A DNA stretch of 64,000 bases. Origin: Margaritifera margaritifera (lineage: Eukaryota; Mollusca; Bivalvia; Unionida; Margaritiferidae). The stretch covers positions 186,001 to 250,000 of the forward strand of contig JAQPZY010001266.1 of the NCBI GenBank assembly GCA_029931535.1, given 5' to 3'. How positions within the stretch are numbered: position 1 is the stretch's first letter; every line of letters begins with the position of its first letter. Of this stretch, positions 12,798-23,005 are shown in pieces. The notes under the pieces are model-generated. The model saw nothing but the letters and a program-made list of their open reading frames with translations. It was not told the origin of the DNA and did not search any database. The position numbers were made by a program, and so were the translations under genes.

Positions 12798-14126
12798 GTA
12801 CAGTTTAGCACTTGTAATGATTTCATGAATTGAGCCATACATCTGGTTCCTTCATGAAACTGGCTGAGCACGAAATCAAACTCCAGAGTCTTATGGTAAA
12901 GTATGAATTAGGCAAATGGTTGTTTGTCACGGCATGTGCTGAGGAGAAATTTAAAATGAATATTTCTGCATGTTTGCCAAATCATGGCTGTAGCATTTGA
13001 AAATTTAACCAATTCATCAATGTCAATTGACGACAAGCCATTTGTTTGATTTTAAATATTTTACTTAGATTGAGATTGTGTGATGTCTTTATATGGGGAT
13101 TGGAGCCCTAATTTTTATTTACATTGGGATCGGAGCCCTAATTTTTGCCCCTGAGGACCTCTAAAAACAAATCCCTGCTTGCTTGTAGAACGAAAATAGT
13201 GGCTGCTTTATAGACACGAGTAGAAAGTGGTTGATACACTTTATGTTTATTTACATAAATGTTTATAAACCAGTCAACAGTGGTCACCCATGGGAAAAGG
13301 CAAAATTGGCCATTGTACACAGGTGACCTCTGAACACAGGTTCACCTTTTCAAATTTGTTTTTGAACAAAATACCATGCATCGAATATCATTATTATTAT
13401 TGTTATTATTTTATTATTATTACGTTATCTTTATTGTTTTGTGTGCTCTATTCAACAAAATAAAAAAAAAGAACAGGTATATGTTGTTCTCTCCCATATT
13501 TATGTTCCACACAAGATTAATGTATATTGCTCACTTTAATCCATCCTTTAAATTAAATCGTCACACTTAAAATAATCACTGATCTTAGTTTCTTTTGTGC
13601 ACCACGACAAAACAATAATTTCACTATTGACTTGCTGCTTACATATGACTTTAAAACAGAAGACTGGCTCTTTCATCGGCCAGCTTTAAGTTTCACTTGG
13701 AAACAGCTGTTCACACTTTAAAAATAATATCTGGATAAAACCAGTTGCTCAACTCGCCGAGATCAAAAGACAGTTCGCTGATGTGAGAAACCTCTGATAA
13801 ATAGGAAACCCAAAGAAGCCGTATATGGCTATTCTTTGTGACCCATGATCCGAAACTTCGTCGGAGTTTACAGACAAGGTTTAATATTGAATGACCCCTG
13901 ACCCTAATGAAAAGGGATGTATCTCGTCTCATAAGATGAACTTGTTATTTAGAGATGGCTTTAATTCACAGGCAGATGGGTGAAGGTATTGAACTATACC
14001 TGTCACAGTTGCACATTTCTGCTACGATAGGACAACTATTTTTCCCACCATCCAGCAAATGAATTGCTTAGACCATCTACCCTAATGATAAAAACTGCCT
14101 CGCTTTCGAATTTGACATATTGACAT
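12798..14126. other. intron; no gene seen
   Basis: First part of the ~9-kb intron between the two zinc-finger exons. It contains a TTATTATTATTG microsatellite near 13385-13430 and short GGTGACC/GGTCACC words near 13280-13350. No coding region was recognised. Confidence 0.6.
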
Positions 14127-15591
14127 TGGGGGGGAAACGATACACCTCAGCCATGTATCAATACGATTCACGATACATAGCCTGTGATACAATAAATTAT
14201 CAATACACATACCAACTTTATGGTCTTTTCATCTGTAGAAGGTCTGTCAGTGGTAGGGTGGTGCCATTTTATATCTGTTGACATATTGGTCATATTTCCG
14301 GTATGTAGATTACAGACAGACAGACAGACATTTAATCTGTTCATATGCCATTCTCATCCTTGACAAGATAAAAAAAATATACTTCCAGACAGACTACCTG
14401 TTAGTTGTCTTTGATTTTAATTCAACTTTGTAGGCCATTTCAGGCTGCTCCATTTTATCAGATGCAGGACTCATCCTGGTCACAGTGCCCTTTGTTTGCA
14501 CTCCATGAATGCTTTAAAAACCTCTTATTGCCAATTTTATGTCTTCACTTAAATTTGGAAGGCATTACAGCATTATCTTCAAAACAGAAGAAATGGTGCA
14601 GTTTCCTCGTGCAAGGAAAATGTCATCTAGAACAAGTCCGAGTGTGTAACAACCAAATCGTTCACATTGTACTTCCTGCAGATATAATTAAAACAACTGC
14701 CGCAGCCACGAGCACTTGTTTCTGTCGGTGAAAAAGGAAATTATTGACAACACCCACTCCTCTTTGTACAAATTAACAAGGTGACTATAACTCATCGGGT
14801 TTGGAATCTGCCCACTTGCTGATTCTGTGCTCTTTTTTTTTTTTATCCCGTCGGCACCTTCAGTTGCTGATTACATATATCAGCATAAAAGGAGACATTC
14901 CAAACTTATTCCTAGTGTACACTTTAAGTACTTTACAGATCATTTAATAGCCACCTTTGCGCAAAGTACTTCCGGTGTGTCACGCAATGAATAAGCTACA
15001 GTAATTCTAATTGGTGGTTATTGTTTTACCCTGGACTTGAACCAACAATAACCGCCCATCAGAAATGAATATAATGTATTTCACTGCGAGATAACACTGG
15101 AAGTGAAGCCCTAAAATTTGATCCAAGTAGACAAGATGCGAAGTGACAAAAACTTTGCATAAAAGTGGTTATGAAATGATCAGTACAGTACTTCAATCTT
15201 ACATGGGTAACAAATCTGGAATGTCTTCCTTATGTTGATAAATGTTATCAGTGGCTGAACATACTGATGGGATAAAATAATCAGCATGGAATTGGCAGGG
15301 GGGAGCAGATTTTAAACCACGCGAGTTAGTCACCTTGTGTTTGTTAATTTGTAGAAGATGAGTGGGTTTTGTCAATAATTTTTTCTTTTTTACTGACAGA
15401 AATGTGGGTGCGTGCCTGCTATGGCCGTCTCAGATGAATTTTCAATTTAAAGAATAAAAAGGCAAATGACTAGTAATTATTCACGACTGCTGAAGATTAA
15501 AGTAACTTGTGTAGAGTAAGCATCATTTTGTATCAATTCTTCACCTCTTATATCGATATGGACAAAATATAGATTAATCGTTTCACCCCTA
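14127..15591. mobile_element. hAT-type non-autonomous element, long version (~1.46 kb)
   Basis: The left end TGGGGGGGAAACGATACACC and the right end ATCGTTTCACCCCTA form the same terminal inverted repeats as the 251-bp MITE at 22558. The inner ends (GTATCAATACGATTCA; AATTATTCACGACTGCTGAA) are also shared. Flanking 8-mers ATTGACAT and GTTGACAC match at 6 of 8, consistent with a decayed hAT target duplication. The ~1.2-kb interior has no recognisable transposase. A 108-residue open frame at 14405-14731 is unrecognised and probably chance. A separate inverted repeat is nested inside. Confidence 0.75.
14699..15427. repeat. inverted repeat with ~85-95 bp arms nested in the hAT-type element
   Basis: The left arm (about 14699-14786, with CTGTCGGTGAAAAAGG and ATTATTGACAACACCCACTC) pairs with the right arm (about 15327-15427, with GAGTGGGTTTTGTCAATAAT and ACTGACAG). 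The ~540-bp middle has no open frame of note. It is either a foldback-type insertion or a subterminal structure of the host element. Confidence 0.7.
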
Positions 15592-16067
15592 GTTGACACC
15601 TTTGAGTTACAGTCAACATCATAGGATTTACGAGTACAAGCAAGATAAGAAATGTTTGCACATCGATTCACATGATATCCCGTTATCTAAACAATGTCTT
15701 CCTCATGCAGCAAGAATTCAGTTTGCATAGACTGAGCATTCACTGCAGATACACTCCAGTGACCGCTTACGACGGGGAGAAGCCACTGTTTGATTTGGAA
15801 ACACCTGGCCGCTGACTATGGAAGGCAGGTGGTGGTGGTCATTACATACAGGGCATTTATATAGGAAATTTTCTGGGGGTAAATTATAATGTCCGTTGTG
15901 AACAGGTGACCGCTGAGTAAAGGTGACCATTAGGACAAGTTTGACTGTATATATTCAGTCCTGGTCAGTAAATCTAAAAGGTGCTGAATTTGGTGACTTG
16001 TTGCATGCGATATCAAAATGCATTGTCAAGTTCATAACTGCACTAATATAGGCATATTGTAATCAAA
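15592..16067. other. intron; possible pogo-like MITE remnant
   Basis: No gene. On the minus strand, from about 15949, the sequence reads TACAGTCAAACTTGTCC and then has GGTCACC words. This looks like a terminal repeat of a pogo/Tigger-like MITE, but the partner end was not found. Confidence 0.35.
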
Positions 16068-16283
16068 ATGCTCATAAGACTGCACTGATATATATTTAAC
16101 TTGAGGCCACTATGGATGTGCACAAGACTACACTGATCTGTATATAACTTAAGGCCACCTTTACAAGATCAGATAAGATTTATTTATAGTCGGTATGATT
16201 AAAACAATGATTAAACATAAGCACTAATGAGCTTTTACCAACATTATCTTAGCTGCACATAAGACTGCATTGATATATATATA
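16068..16283 (+). repeat. 48-bp satellite, block 1 (diverged)
   Basis: Diverged units read ATAAGACTGCACTGATATAT, then ACTTGAGGCCAC. The block contains about 100 bp of unrelated sequence (16159-16254) and is cut at 16283 by a transposon. It is the same family as the blocks at 17382 and 19132. Confidence 0.8.
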
Positions 16284-17379
16284 CGGTGAAACCCCGCTAT
16301 AACGCGAATTCGGATATAATGCGATCATGGCGTGGCTCCCAAAATTTCATATATTCATTTGCACATTATTTATTTTTTTCAAAGTATGAGAAATAGTGTA
16401 TAAAATGTGTATATTACAGTATTGTTTTGGGGAAGAGATCGTGTATGAATTCGAGTATAATACATTTGTGGCTTGGTTCATAAAATTTTATATACATGTT
16501 CATGTATTTTTCTCGTACACGGAAAAAAATAATTTTTTTTAAGTACGAGAAATAGTGTATAAAAAGTTTATTATCATTTTGGTGAAGAGATCAAGTATGA
16601 ATTCGATCGTGGCGTTGCTTCTGAAATTTAACAATTTCACCAAGTTCTTTAAGTATTATGCCAAAATAAACATTATCGGAAATGTTACTTATTACTGATC
16701 CATGAGTAAAGCCATTAAGTCTTCTTTGTGTTTGTCTTCAATTCATTCTGTATACAATCATTGCTCAAACAATAGCCAACATGTTTTTCTTCTTTAACTG
16801 CGTACACAACCGAGCATCAGACAATGTGGTGGTTGATAAAAGATTCTCACGATTTAATAAACATCAAAAAACGTAAGCCGCCAACACGTGCGCTGGACTT
16901 CAATTCATCCTGTATACAATCATTGCACAAACAATAGCCGACTTATGTTTCTTCTTTAACTGCATACACAACCAAGCACCAGACAAAACGGTGGTTGATC
17001 AAAGATTGTCATATGTGGCTGCTTATGTAGAGACTGAGCTTGGGCAGCAAGATCAAAGATTGTCATATGTGCGTGTTTATGTAGAGACTGAGCTTGGGCG
17101 GCAAGATCACAGGGAGTTCAAATAACCACTCTGTTACTTGGCACTGAACAAGTATCAAACTTGTGGCTCAATCAAAGGGTTGTCATGTGGGAAAACAAAG
17201 ACGGATCGATATCAGATAGTAAACGGTGTTGATACCCTATTCATGCTATACATTAGACGTGTATACGTTGTTCTATGAATAAAGTAAAATATAGTCAAAC
17301 CCCGCAATAACGCGACCCCGCTTTTTCCGCGATCGCATTTTATGGACCCCAAATATCGCGTTATAGCGGGGTTTCACTG
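16284..17379. mobile_element. TA-flanked TIR transposon A (pogo/Tigger-like, non-autonomous)
   Basis: Left end CGGTGAAACCCCGCTATAAC. The right end, reverse complemented, is CAGTGAAACCCCGCTATAAC, and both continue GCG. TA dinucleotides flank both ends (16282-16283 and 17380-17381). Flanks on both sides are 48-bp satellite, so the element inserted into the array. The ~1.1-kb interior has no transposase but holds an internal duplication: ACAATCATTGCTCAAACAAT near 16756 and a near copy near 16916. The family is judged from the terminal sequence and TA target only. Confidence 0.82.
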
Positions 17380-17381
17380 TA

Positions 17382-17625
17382 TATATGTATCTTGTGGCCA
17401 CCGTGGGATGCACATAAGACTGTACTGACCTTTTTATAACTTTACACCTCCTTGGATGCACAAAAGACTGATCTGATCTATATATAACTTGAGGCCTCCT
17501 TGGATGTACCAAGGACTGTACTGATCTATTTATTACCTGAGGCCTCCTTGGATGTACAAAAGACTGCACTGATCTATGCATAACTAGAGGCCACCTTAGG
17601 ATGCACATAAGATGGCACTGATCTA
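17382..17625 (+). repeat. 48-bp satellite, block 2 (diverged)
   Basis: About five units of the family (GGATGTACAAAAGACTGCAC, then TGATCTATATATAACTTGAG) lie between two transposons. They are more diverged than block 3. Minus-strand open frames here are repeat translation, not genes. Confidence 0.9.
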
Positions 17626-19131
17626 CACCGCTCCCTCGATAACTTGTGCCCGGATAACTCGCGAACCCACTTACAACACGGGGTCAGGCGTGGATCCCTT
17701 TTTTTTTTTACTAGACCAAAAAAATTGGTACCTATTTGTTGAATGTGAAAAAAATCACGATCAAAATTAGTAAACAAAACCTTGATATATCGCTTTTTTT
17801 ATCGTTAAAAGCAGTGGTTAGTACCCGGAAATTTGAATCAGCATCATGAAATTTTCAACTTTTAATAAGAAGTCGTATATTTTGTTCAATTTTTTTCAAA
17901 CAATATTCTCAGTACACTGTAAATAACAATACTTGACCAAATTTCGATCAATGAAAATGTCACTAATGCATACTGGTGGCAACACTTAAAAGAATAAATA
18001 CCAATTAAGTTTTGTAAAGTGAAATTTGTGTTTTACTTCTATCTTTTAATTCGGTTTCAGTGTAATCAACATAATGCAATATACCCTCTTGTATTCAAAA
18101 GTGAAAAATATAATTCAACTGTCCCAGCTACGTACGCGAGCGTCTCCGTGAGAACTTAATTAAGTGCCGACCGTTTTTTGATCTCCGACTTGCGGAAGTA
18201 TTTATGTTGTTCCACTCAATTAAAAGCAGACCTGCTTTGTATTATCACGTCAATTAACGTCTTTTGTATCGAATCAAATAAACGGGGTGGAATAAAAGAA
18301 AAGCTTAAAGGCGTGCAAATCCAACCTGCGTAAGAGCTAGTGGTCACGGCTGTGTGTCAGGTCAACTCATTTCAATTGATCAATCGAACACTGTTATACA
18401 TATTATTATGTAAGTAATATAATTAAACTACCTTAAATTAGCCTACTCATTCACAAATGTGATCAAAGATAGTAAGGCAACCAAGCCAAATGAGTACTTC
18501 GTGAATAAAAAGCTTTGTTTCATAGATACGGTTCATTGCGGAGAAGCGAGTTCCAGAGTTTGTATTGAGCTTAAAATTTTTAACTTGCCACTCAGAGATT
18601 TCTTCAAGGACAAGAAGAAGTTTCACTGTTACTTGCAATGAAATCATGGCATCCATATTTTATTAATAGAACAATAAAAAAATCAAGTTTTGACTTTGAT
18701 GGTTATTTCCCGAAATAAATGTCCCTAGTTTTTTAAAAAAAGGAATCTTCTATTGTTGTGAATCGACAACAACAAAAAGCAGTGACATAATACAATGTTT
18801 TCGCGTACACGTGTTGTAGAAACCACTTGGACTAATGTTGCTAATGATCTTTCAGAGGTTGGGTATCTTGAAAATAAAGGTAATTTATACAAAAAAACAA
18901 ACAACTAAAGCTCTTGATTGACAATTATTCCCAATTCAAGTTTAAAACGAGTATTCAGCCATTAAACAGCCCCGTTACCCCCCCCCCCCTCCCCACTGCG
19001 GTTTTCTCAATGTCCAGCGGTGATTGCATCCCTTTTTTAATTTTTTTGAGGTGCCTCGGTAACTCACACCTTCACTTATTGTGCGGTCTATGTTTTTGGA
19101 CCCCATTGTGCACGAGTTATTGAGAGATGTG
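17626..19131. mobile_element. TA-flanked TIR transposon B (~1.5 kb, non-autonomous)
   Basis: The left end CACCGCTCCCTCGATAACTT pairs imperfectly with the right end, whose reverse complement is CACATCTCTCAATAACTCGT. Both continue GTGC. TA flanks are at 17624-17625 and 19132-19133, and 48-bp satellite lies outside both. A second, inner set of related words occurs near each end (ATAACTCGCGAACCC; GGTAACTCACACC). No transposase was recognised. The superfamily is uncertain but a Tc1/mariner-pogo-like TA insertion fits. Confidence 0.78.
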
Positions 19132-19980
19132 TATATATAACTTGAAACCATCTTGGATGTACATAAGACTGCACTGATCTATATATAACTTGAAACCATC
19201 TTGGATGTACATAAGACTGCACTGATCAATATATAACTTGAAACCATCTTGGATGTACATAAGACTGCACTGATCTATATATAACTTGAAACCATCTTGG
19301 ATGTACGTAAGACTGCACTGATCTATATATAACTTGAAACCATCTTGGATGTACGTAAGACTGCACTGATCTATATATAACTTGAAACCATCTTGGATGT
19401 ACGTAAGACTGCACTGATCTATATATAACTTGAAACCATCTTGGATGTACGTAAGACTGCACTGATCTATATATAACTTGAAACCATCTTGGATGTACGT
19501 AAGACTGCACTGATCTATATATAACTTGAAACCATCTTGGATGTACATAAGACTGCACTGATCTATATATAACTTGAAACTACCTTGGATGTACGTAAGA
19601 CTGCACTGATCTATATATAACTTGAAACTACCTTGGATGTACGTAAGACTGCACTGATCTATATATAACTTGAAACCATCTTGGATGTACGTAAGACTGC
19701 ACTGATCTATATATAACTTGAAACCATCTTGGATGTACGTAAGACTGCACTGATCTATATATAACTTGAAACCATCTTGGATGTACATAAGACTGCACTG
19801 ATCTATATATAACTTGAGGCCTCCTTGAACGTACCAAAGACTGCACTATCTATGCAACTAGAGGCCACCTTGGGAAGCACATAAGATGGCACTGATCCAT
19901 AATTAATTTGAGGCCACCTTGGATGTATACGAGACTGCACTGTTGAAATTGAGGCTACCTTGGATGAGCTAAGACTCAGG
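19132..19980 (+). repeat. 48-bp satellite, block 3 (homogeneous, ~14 units plus degenerate tail)
   Basis: The unit is ATCTATATATAACTTGAAAC followed by CATCTTGGATGTACGTAAGA and CTGCACTG, 48 bp, repeated almost without change to about 19810, then degenerate to 19980. Because 48 is a multiple of three, minus-strand frames stay open and give spurious 16-residue-repeat proteins of up to 223 residues. These are not genes. Confidence 0.95.
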
Positions 19981-20039
19981 GCTCGAATTTAACACAAATT
20001 TTTTGGTAGCCAGAAGGACTAGTATACTGAGAAATTTAC

Positions 20040-21450
20040 TATTTGTTGTGCGGTTTTTGTGAAAAAGTCATTTAAAGGTTTTTCTATTTTTAGTAACAGT
20101 GGCCATATTTGATGGCAGATCAGCATCAGTTGTACATGTTTAAAAGTTCTCTATGGCAGGATGCTTTCTGACAAATTTGGTCAAATTCATTTAAGTGATT
20201 TTTAGAATCCGTAAAAAGGCTGGTCCATTATTAGTAGCGGTGGATTGGCATCTGTATGAATTTGAAAGGTCTTCATGCCATGATCCTTTCAGTAAAGTGT
20301 GGTCAAATTCTATTCAGCAGTTTTGGAGAAGTCGTTTAAAAGCTTTTTCTACTTTTAGTAGCTGTGCCCATATTTGATTATGGATCAGCATCATTTGTAT
20401 AAAATTGAATGGTCTTTATACCAGCATACTGTCAGGTTTAGTCATGATGTATTCAATGGTTTTGGAGAAGGATTCATTTAAAGGTTTTTCTATTTTTAGT
20501 AACAGTAGCCACATTTGATGGTGGATTGGAAGAATTTGCATACATCTGAAAGGTTTTCATGCCACGATCCATTTTGTTAAACGTGATCAAATTATGTTCA
20601 GCAGTTTTACTTTTTCACAAAAACCGCACAACAGTACTTGGACATATTTCAGTTTTATACAAATGATGCTGATCTGCCACCAAATATAACCACTGTTTCA
20701 AAAAGTTGCAAAACTTTTAAATACTTTTTCAGAGAATTTCCTGAACAGAATATAACCATACTTTACAGAAAGCATCCTAGCATAAAGGGCTTTCAGATTT
20801 TGTACAAATAATGACAATCCACCATCAATTAAAGCATCCTAACATAAAGAGCTTTCAGATTTTGTACAAATAATGACAATCCACCATCAATTATGGCTGC
20901 TGTTATTAAAATAGCAAACACTTTAAATGATTTCTCAGAAACTGCTAGCAGAAATTTACCTAATTTTACACAGCATTCTGGTAATAAGGGTTTTCAAGTT
21001 TATGCAAATGATGCCAATTTGCCATCAGATATGTCTGCCATTACTAAAATGGAAAATCCTTTAAAAAACGACTTCTCAAAAACCACTAAACAGAAAAATT
21101 GACCAAATTTTGCAAAAGCATTATGCAAATGATGCCCATCTGCCATCAAATAGGGCAGTTGTTTCTAAAATAAGCAAGCCTTTAATAAATTCATCCAATA
21201 AACCACTTTATAAACTTGTATCAATTTTGACAGAAAGTATCCTAGCTTCAACACTTTTAAGATTTTATGCAAATGATGCTGTTCCACCGTCAGATATGGG
21301 TGGCATTAGTAAATATAGAAATACATTTACACAACTCTATCTCAAAAACTGCTGAGCAAAATTTGACTAACTTTGACACAGAGTGTACTGGCATATGGGC
21401 CTTTCTAAATTGGAGAAATGAGGCTGATGTGCCATCAAAATATGGATAAA
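20040..21450. repeat. ~145-150 bp tandem family in head-to-head inverted arrangement
   Basis: From 20040 to about 20630 units run forward (GGTTTTTCTATTTTTAGTAA, then ATTTGATGGCAGATCAGCAT, then TTTGGTCAAATTCA). From about 20630 to 21450 the same family runs in the opposite orientation (ACAAATGATGCTGATCTGCC; GCCATCAGATATGTCTGCC; TTGACCAAATTTTG). The junction is near GTTTTACTTTTTCACAAAAA at 20604. A direct duplication of about 70 bp is seen at 20781-20893. Short plus-strand open frames in the right arm are repeat translation. Confidence 0.85.
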
Positions 21451-21790
21451 GATACAAAAATTAGCAGCTAGAGAAACCATTGATAATTGTTTTCATGAGG
21501 TATACTATCAATAGCACTGGAAGAAATTTAAACAGAAAGCAGCCTACTGACCCAGATATCATGGCCAACTGCTGTTGCATTTGGTTCCTAGGTAGATGTC
21601 AGTCAGATGAGTAATCGCAGGTTCACTAGGACCTTTTGTTTTTTTATATTTTTTTTAAGTTTTCTTTTTGGTAAGTATGTTTGCCTTCCTGTTTTCAACC
21701 CTAGAGCAAGTGTTTGCACCATGCTGAAAAAGATCTATTTGGAGATCTGGTCCAAGTTATTTTTCTTAAAGGGTATTGTTATTATTACAG

Positions 21791-21932
21791 GGTTTTTTCC
21801 GCAGAAGCCAGTCAGGGCCTGTGAGCTACCAATGTCCGAGGAATAAAAACTGTGTCATTGATCGTGTCAACAGAAACCGGTGCCAGTATTGTCGTCTACA
21901 AAAATGCCTTGCTTTGGGCATGTCAAGGGATG
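21791..21932 (+). CDS. ROR/HR3 exon: second zinc finger of the DNA-binding domain
   Basis: This 142-nt exon has acceptor TATTACAG and donor GTAAGC. It starts in phase 0 with GFFRRSQ, which completes the P-box and recognition helix. It then encodes the second zinc module, with cysteines in CPRNKNC and CQYC, and the conserved tail [13 protein letters not shown]. The exon ends one base into the next codon (phase 1). The open frame runs a few codons into the intron on both sides but has no coding look there. All four second-finger cysteines are present, so this DNA-binding domain looks intact. Its nearest match by eye is insect and molluscan HR3, with ROR next. Confidence 0.95.
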
Positions 21933-22557
21933 GTAAGCAAATTGAGGGAATGATACAAGAATGTTTAGCATATCTTAATGTATGGCACAGTCTGTTTTTA
22001 ATGTTCATGGAGCATTGTTACAAAAGGAAATGAACCAAGAAAAAAACAACTTCAAAAACAGCAAAACTTCGATAACTGAAGAATCAGTCTCTTGAACACT
22101 CACCAATGCTCGACTTACTCAACCAGTCTGTAACATACTCTTGTATGCAACCCAGGAAAACTCAAAACAAACAGAAACTAAGCAAAAAGGTCAATCATAC
22201 AGATTTTAAAGCCATTGAAGTTATACCAAAACATTTTCTTGCAAAATTTACTTTTGTGAAACTCATATTTTCAGTTGTTTTGAAACAGGTTGTTATTACT
22301 TGGGCACAGAATATATCTTAGCAATAACACTGAAATTTAAATTTGTGATTTGGCTCTTTCTATCAAACCCAGATTTTATCTGGGATAATCTTTGTTGATA
22401 GTATTTGAACCAAAATTCTTCAGTATATACAGTACAAGGCATTTAGTGGTTTGGATGTGCGTGTACTTGATTCATGGTTCACTAGTGGTATTTCATTTCC
22501 TGTGTTATAAACAAATCATGAAATGTGGAGACCTTATTAGCTGCCATCACTACAGTG
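21933..22557. other. intron; no feature recognised
   Basis: Intron downstream of the second zinc-finger exon. No gene or clear repeat was seen up to the MITE at 22558. Confidence 0.6.
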
Positions 22558-22808
22558 TAGGGGTGAAATGATACACCTGTGGCGCGTATCGATACGATTC
22601 ATGATACACAGCCTATGATACGATACATTATTGATTCTCAGTTTAAAGAATAAGAAGGCAAACGACTAATAATTATTCACGACTGCTGAAGATTAAATTA
22701 ACTTATATAGGGTAGATATCGTTTTGGTATCGATTCTTCACCTCTTGTATCGATATGTATATCGATATGGCAAAAGTATCAATATATCGATGAATTGTTT
22801 CACCCCTA
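22558..22808. mobile_element. 251-bp hAT-type MITE with perfect 8-bp target duplication
   Basis: Ends are TAGGGGTGAAATGATACACC and, at the right, TTGTTTCACCCCTA. The 8-bp direct repeat CTACAGTG flanks it exactly (22550-22557 and 22809-22816), the hallmark of hAT transposition. The interior is rich in ATCGATA words and matches both ends of the longer element at 14127-15591, so the two are one family. No coding capacity. Confidence 0.93.
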
Positions 22809-23005
22809 CTACAGTGGTAGAGCATATACTATTACCATAGTCTGTCTATCCATCACCGCACTTTAGGTTAAGTTCTGTGCTTAGAACATTTTTCAGGAAC
22901 CATGGTGGAGCATCTAAGTTCCATCAACACACATCTTGCCTCCAACAAATTATTTGAAATGTTTTTAAATTCTCCCAATAGAATTTGAGTTGCTTTCACT
23001 AAACC

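Noticed and set aside
14405..14731. 108-residue open frame inside the hAT-type element
   Set aside because: It has no transposase motifs, runs into one arm of the inverted repeat and has no recognisable similarity.
19117..19846. Minus-strand proteins of 72-223 residues with a 16-residue repeat
   Set aside because: They are translations of the 48-bp satellite in several frames at once; 48 is a multiple of three, so stops never appear. No non-repeat coding sequence is attached.
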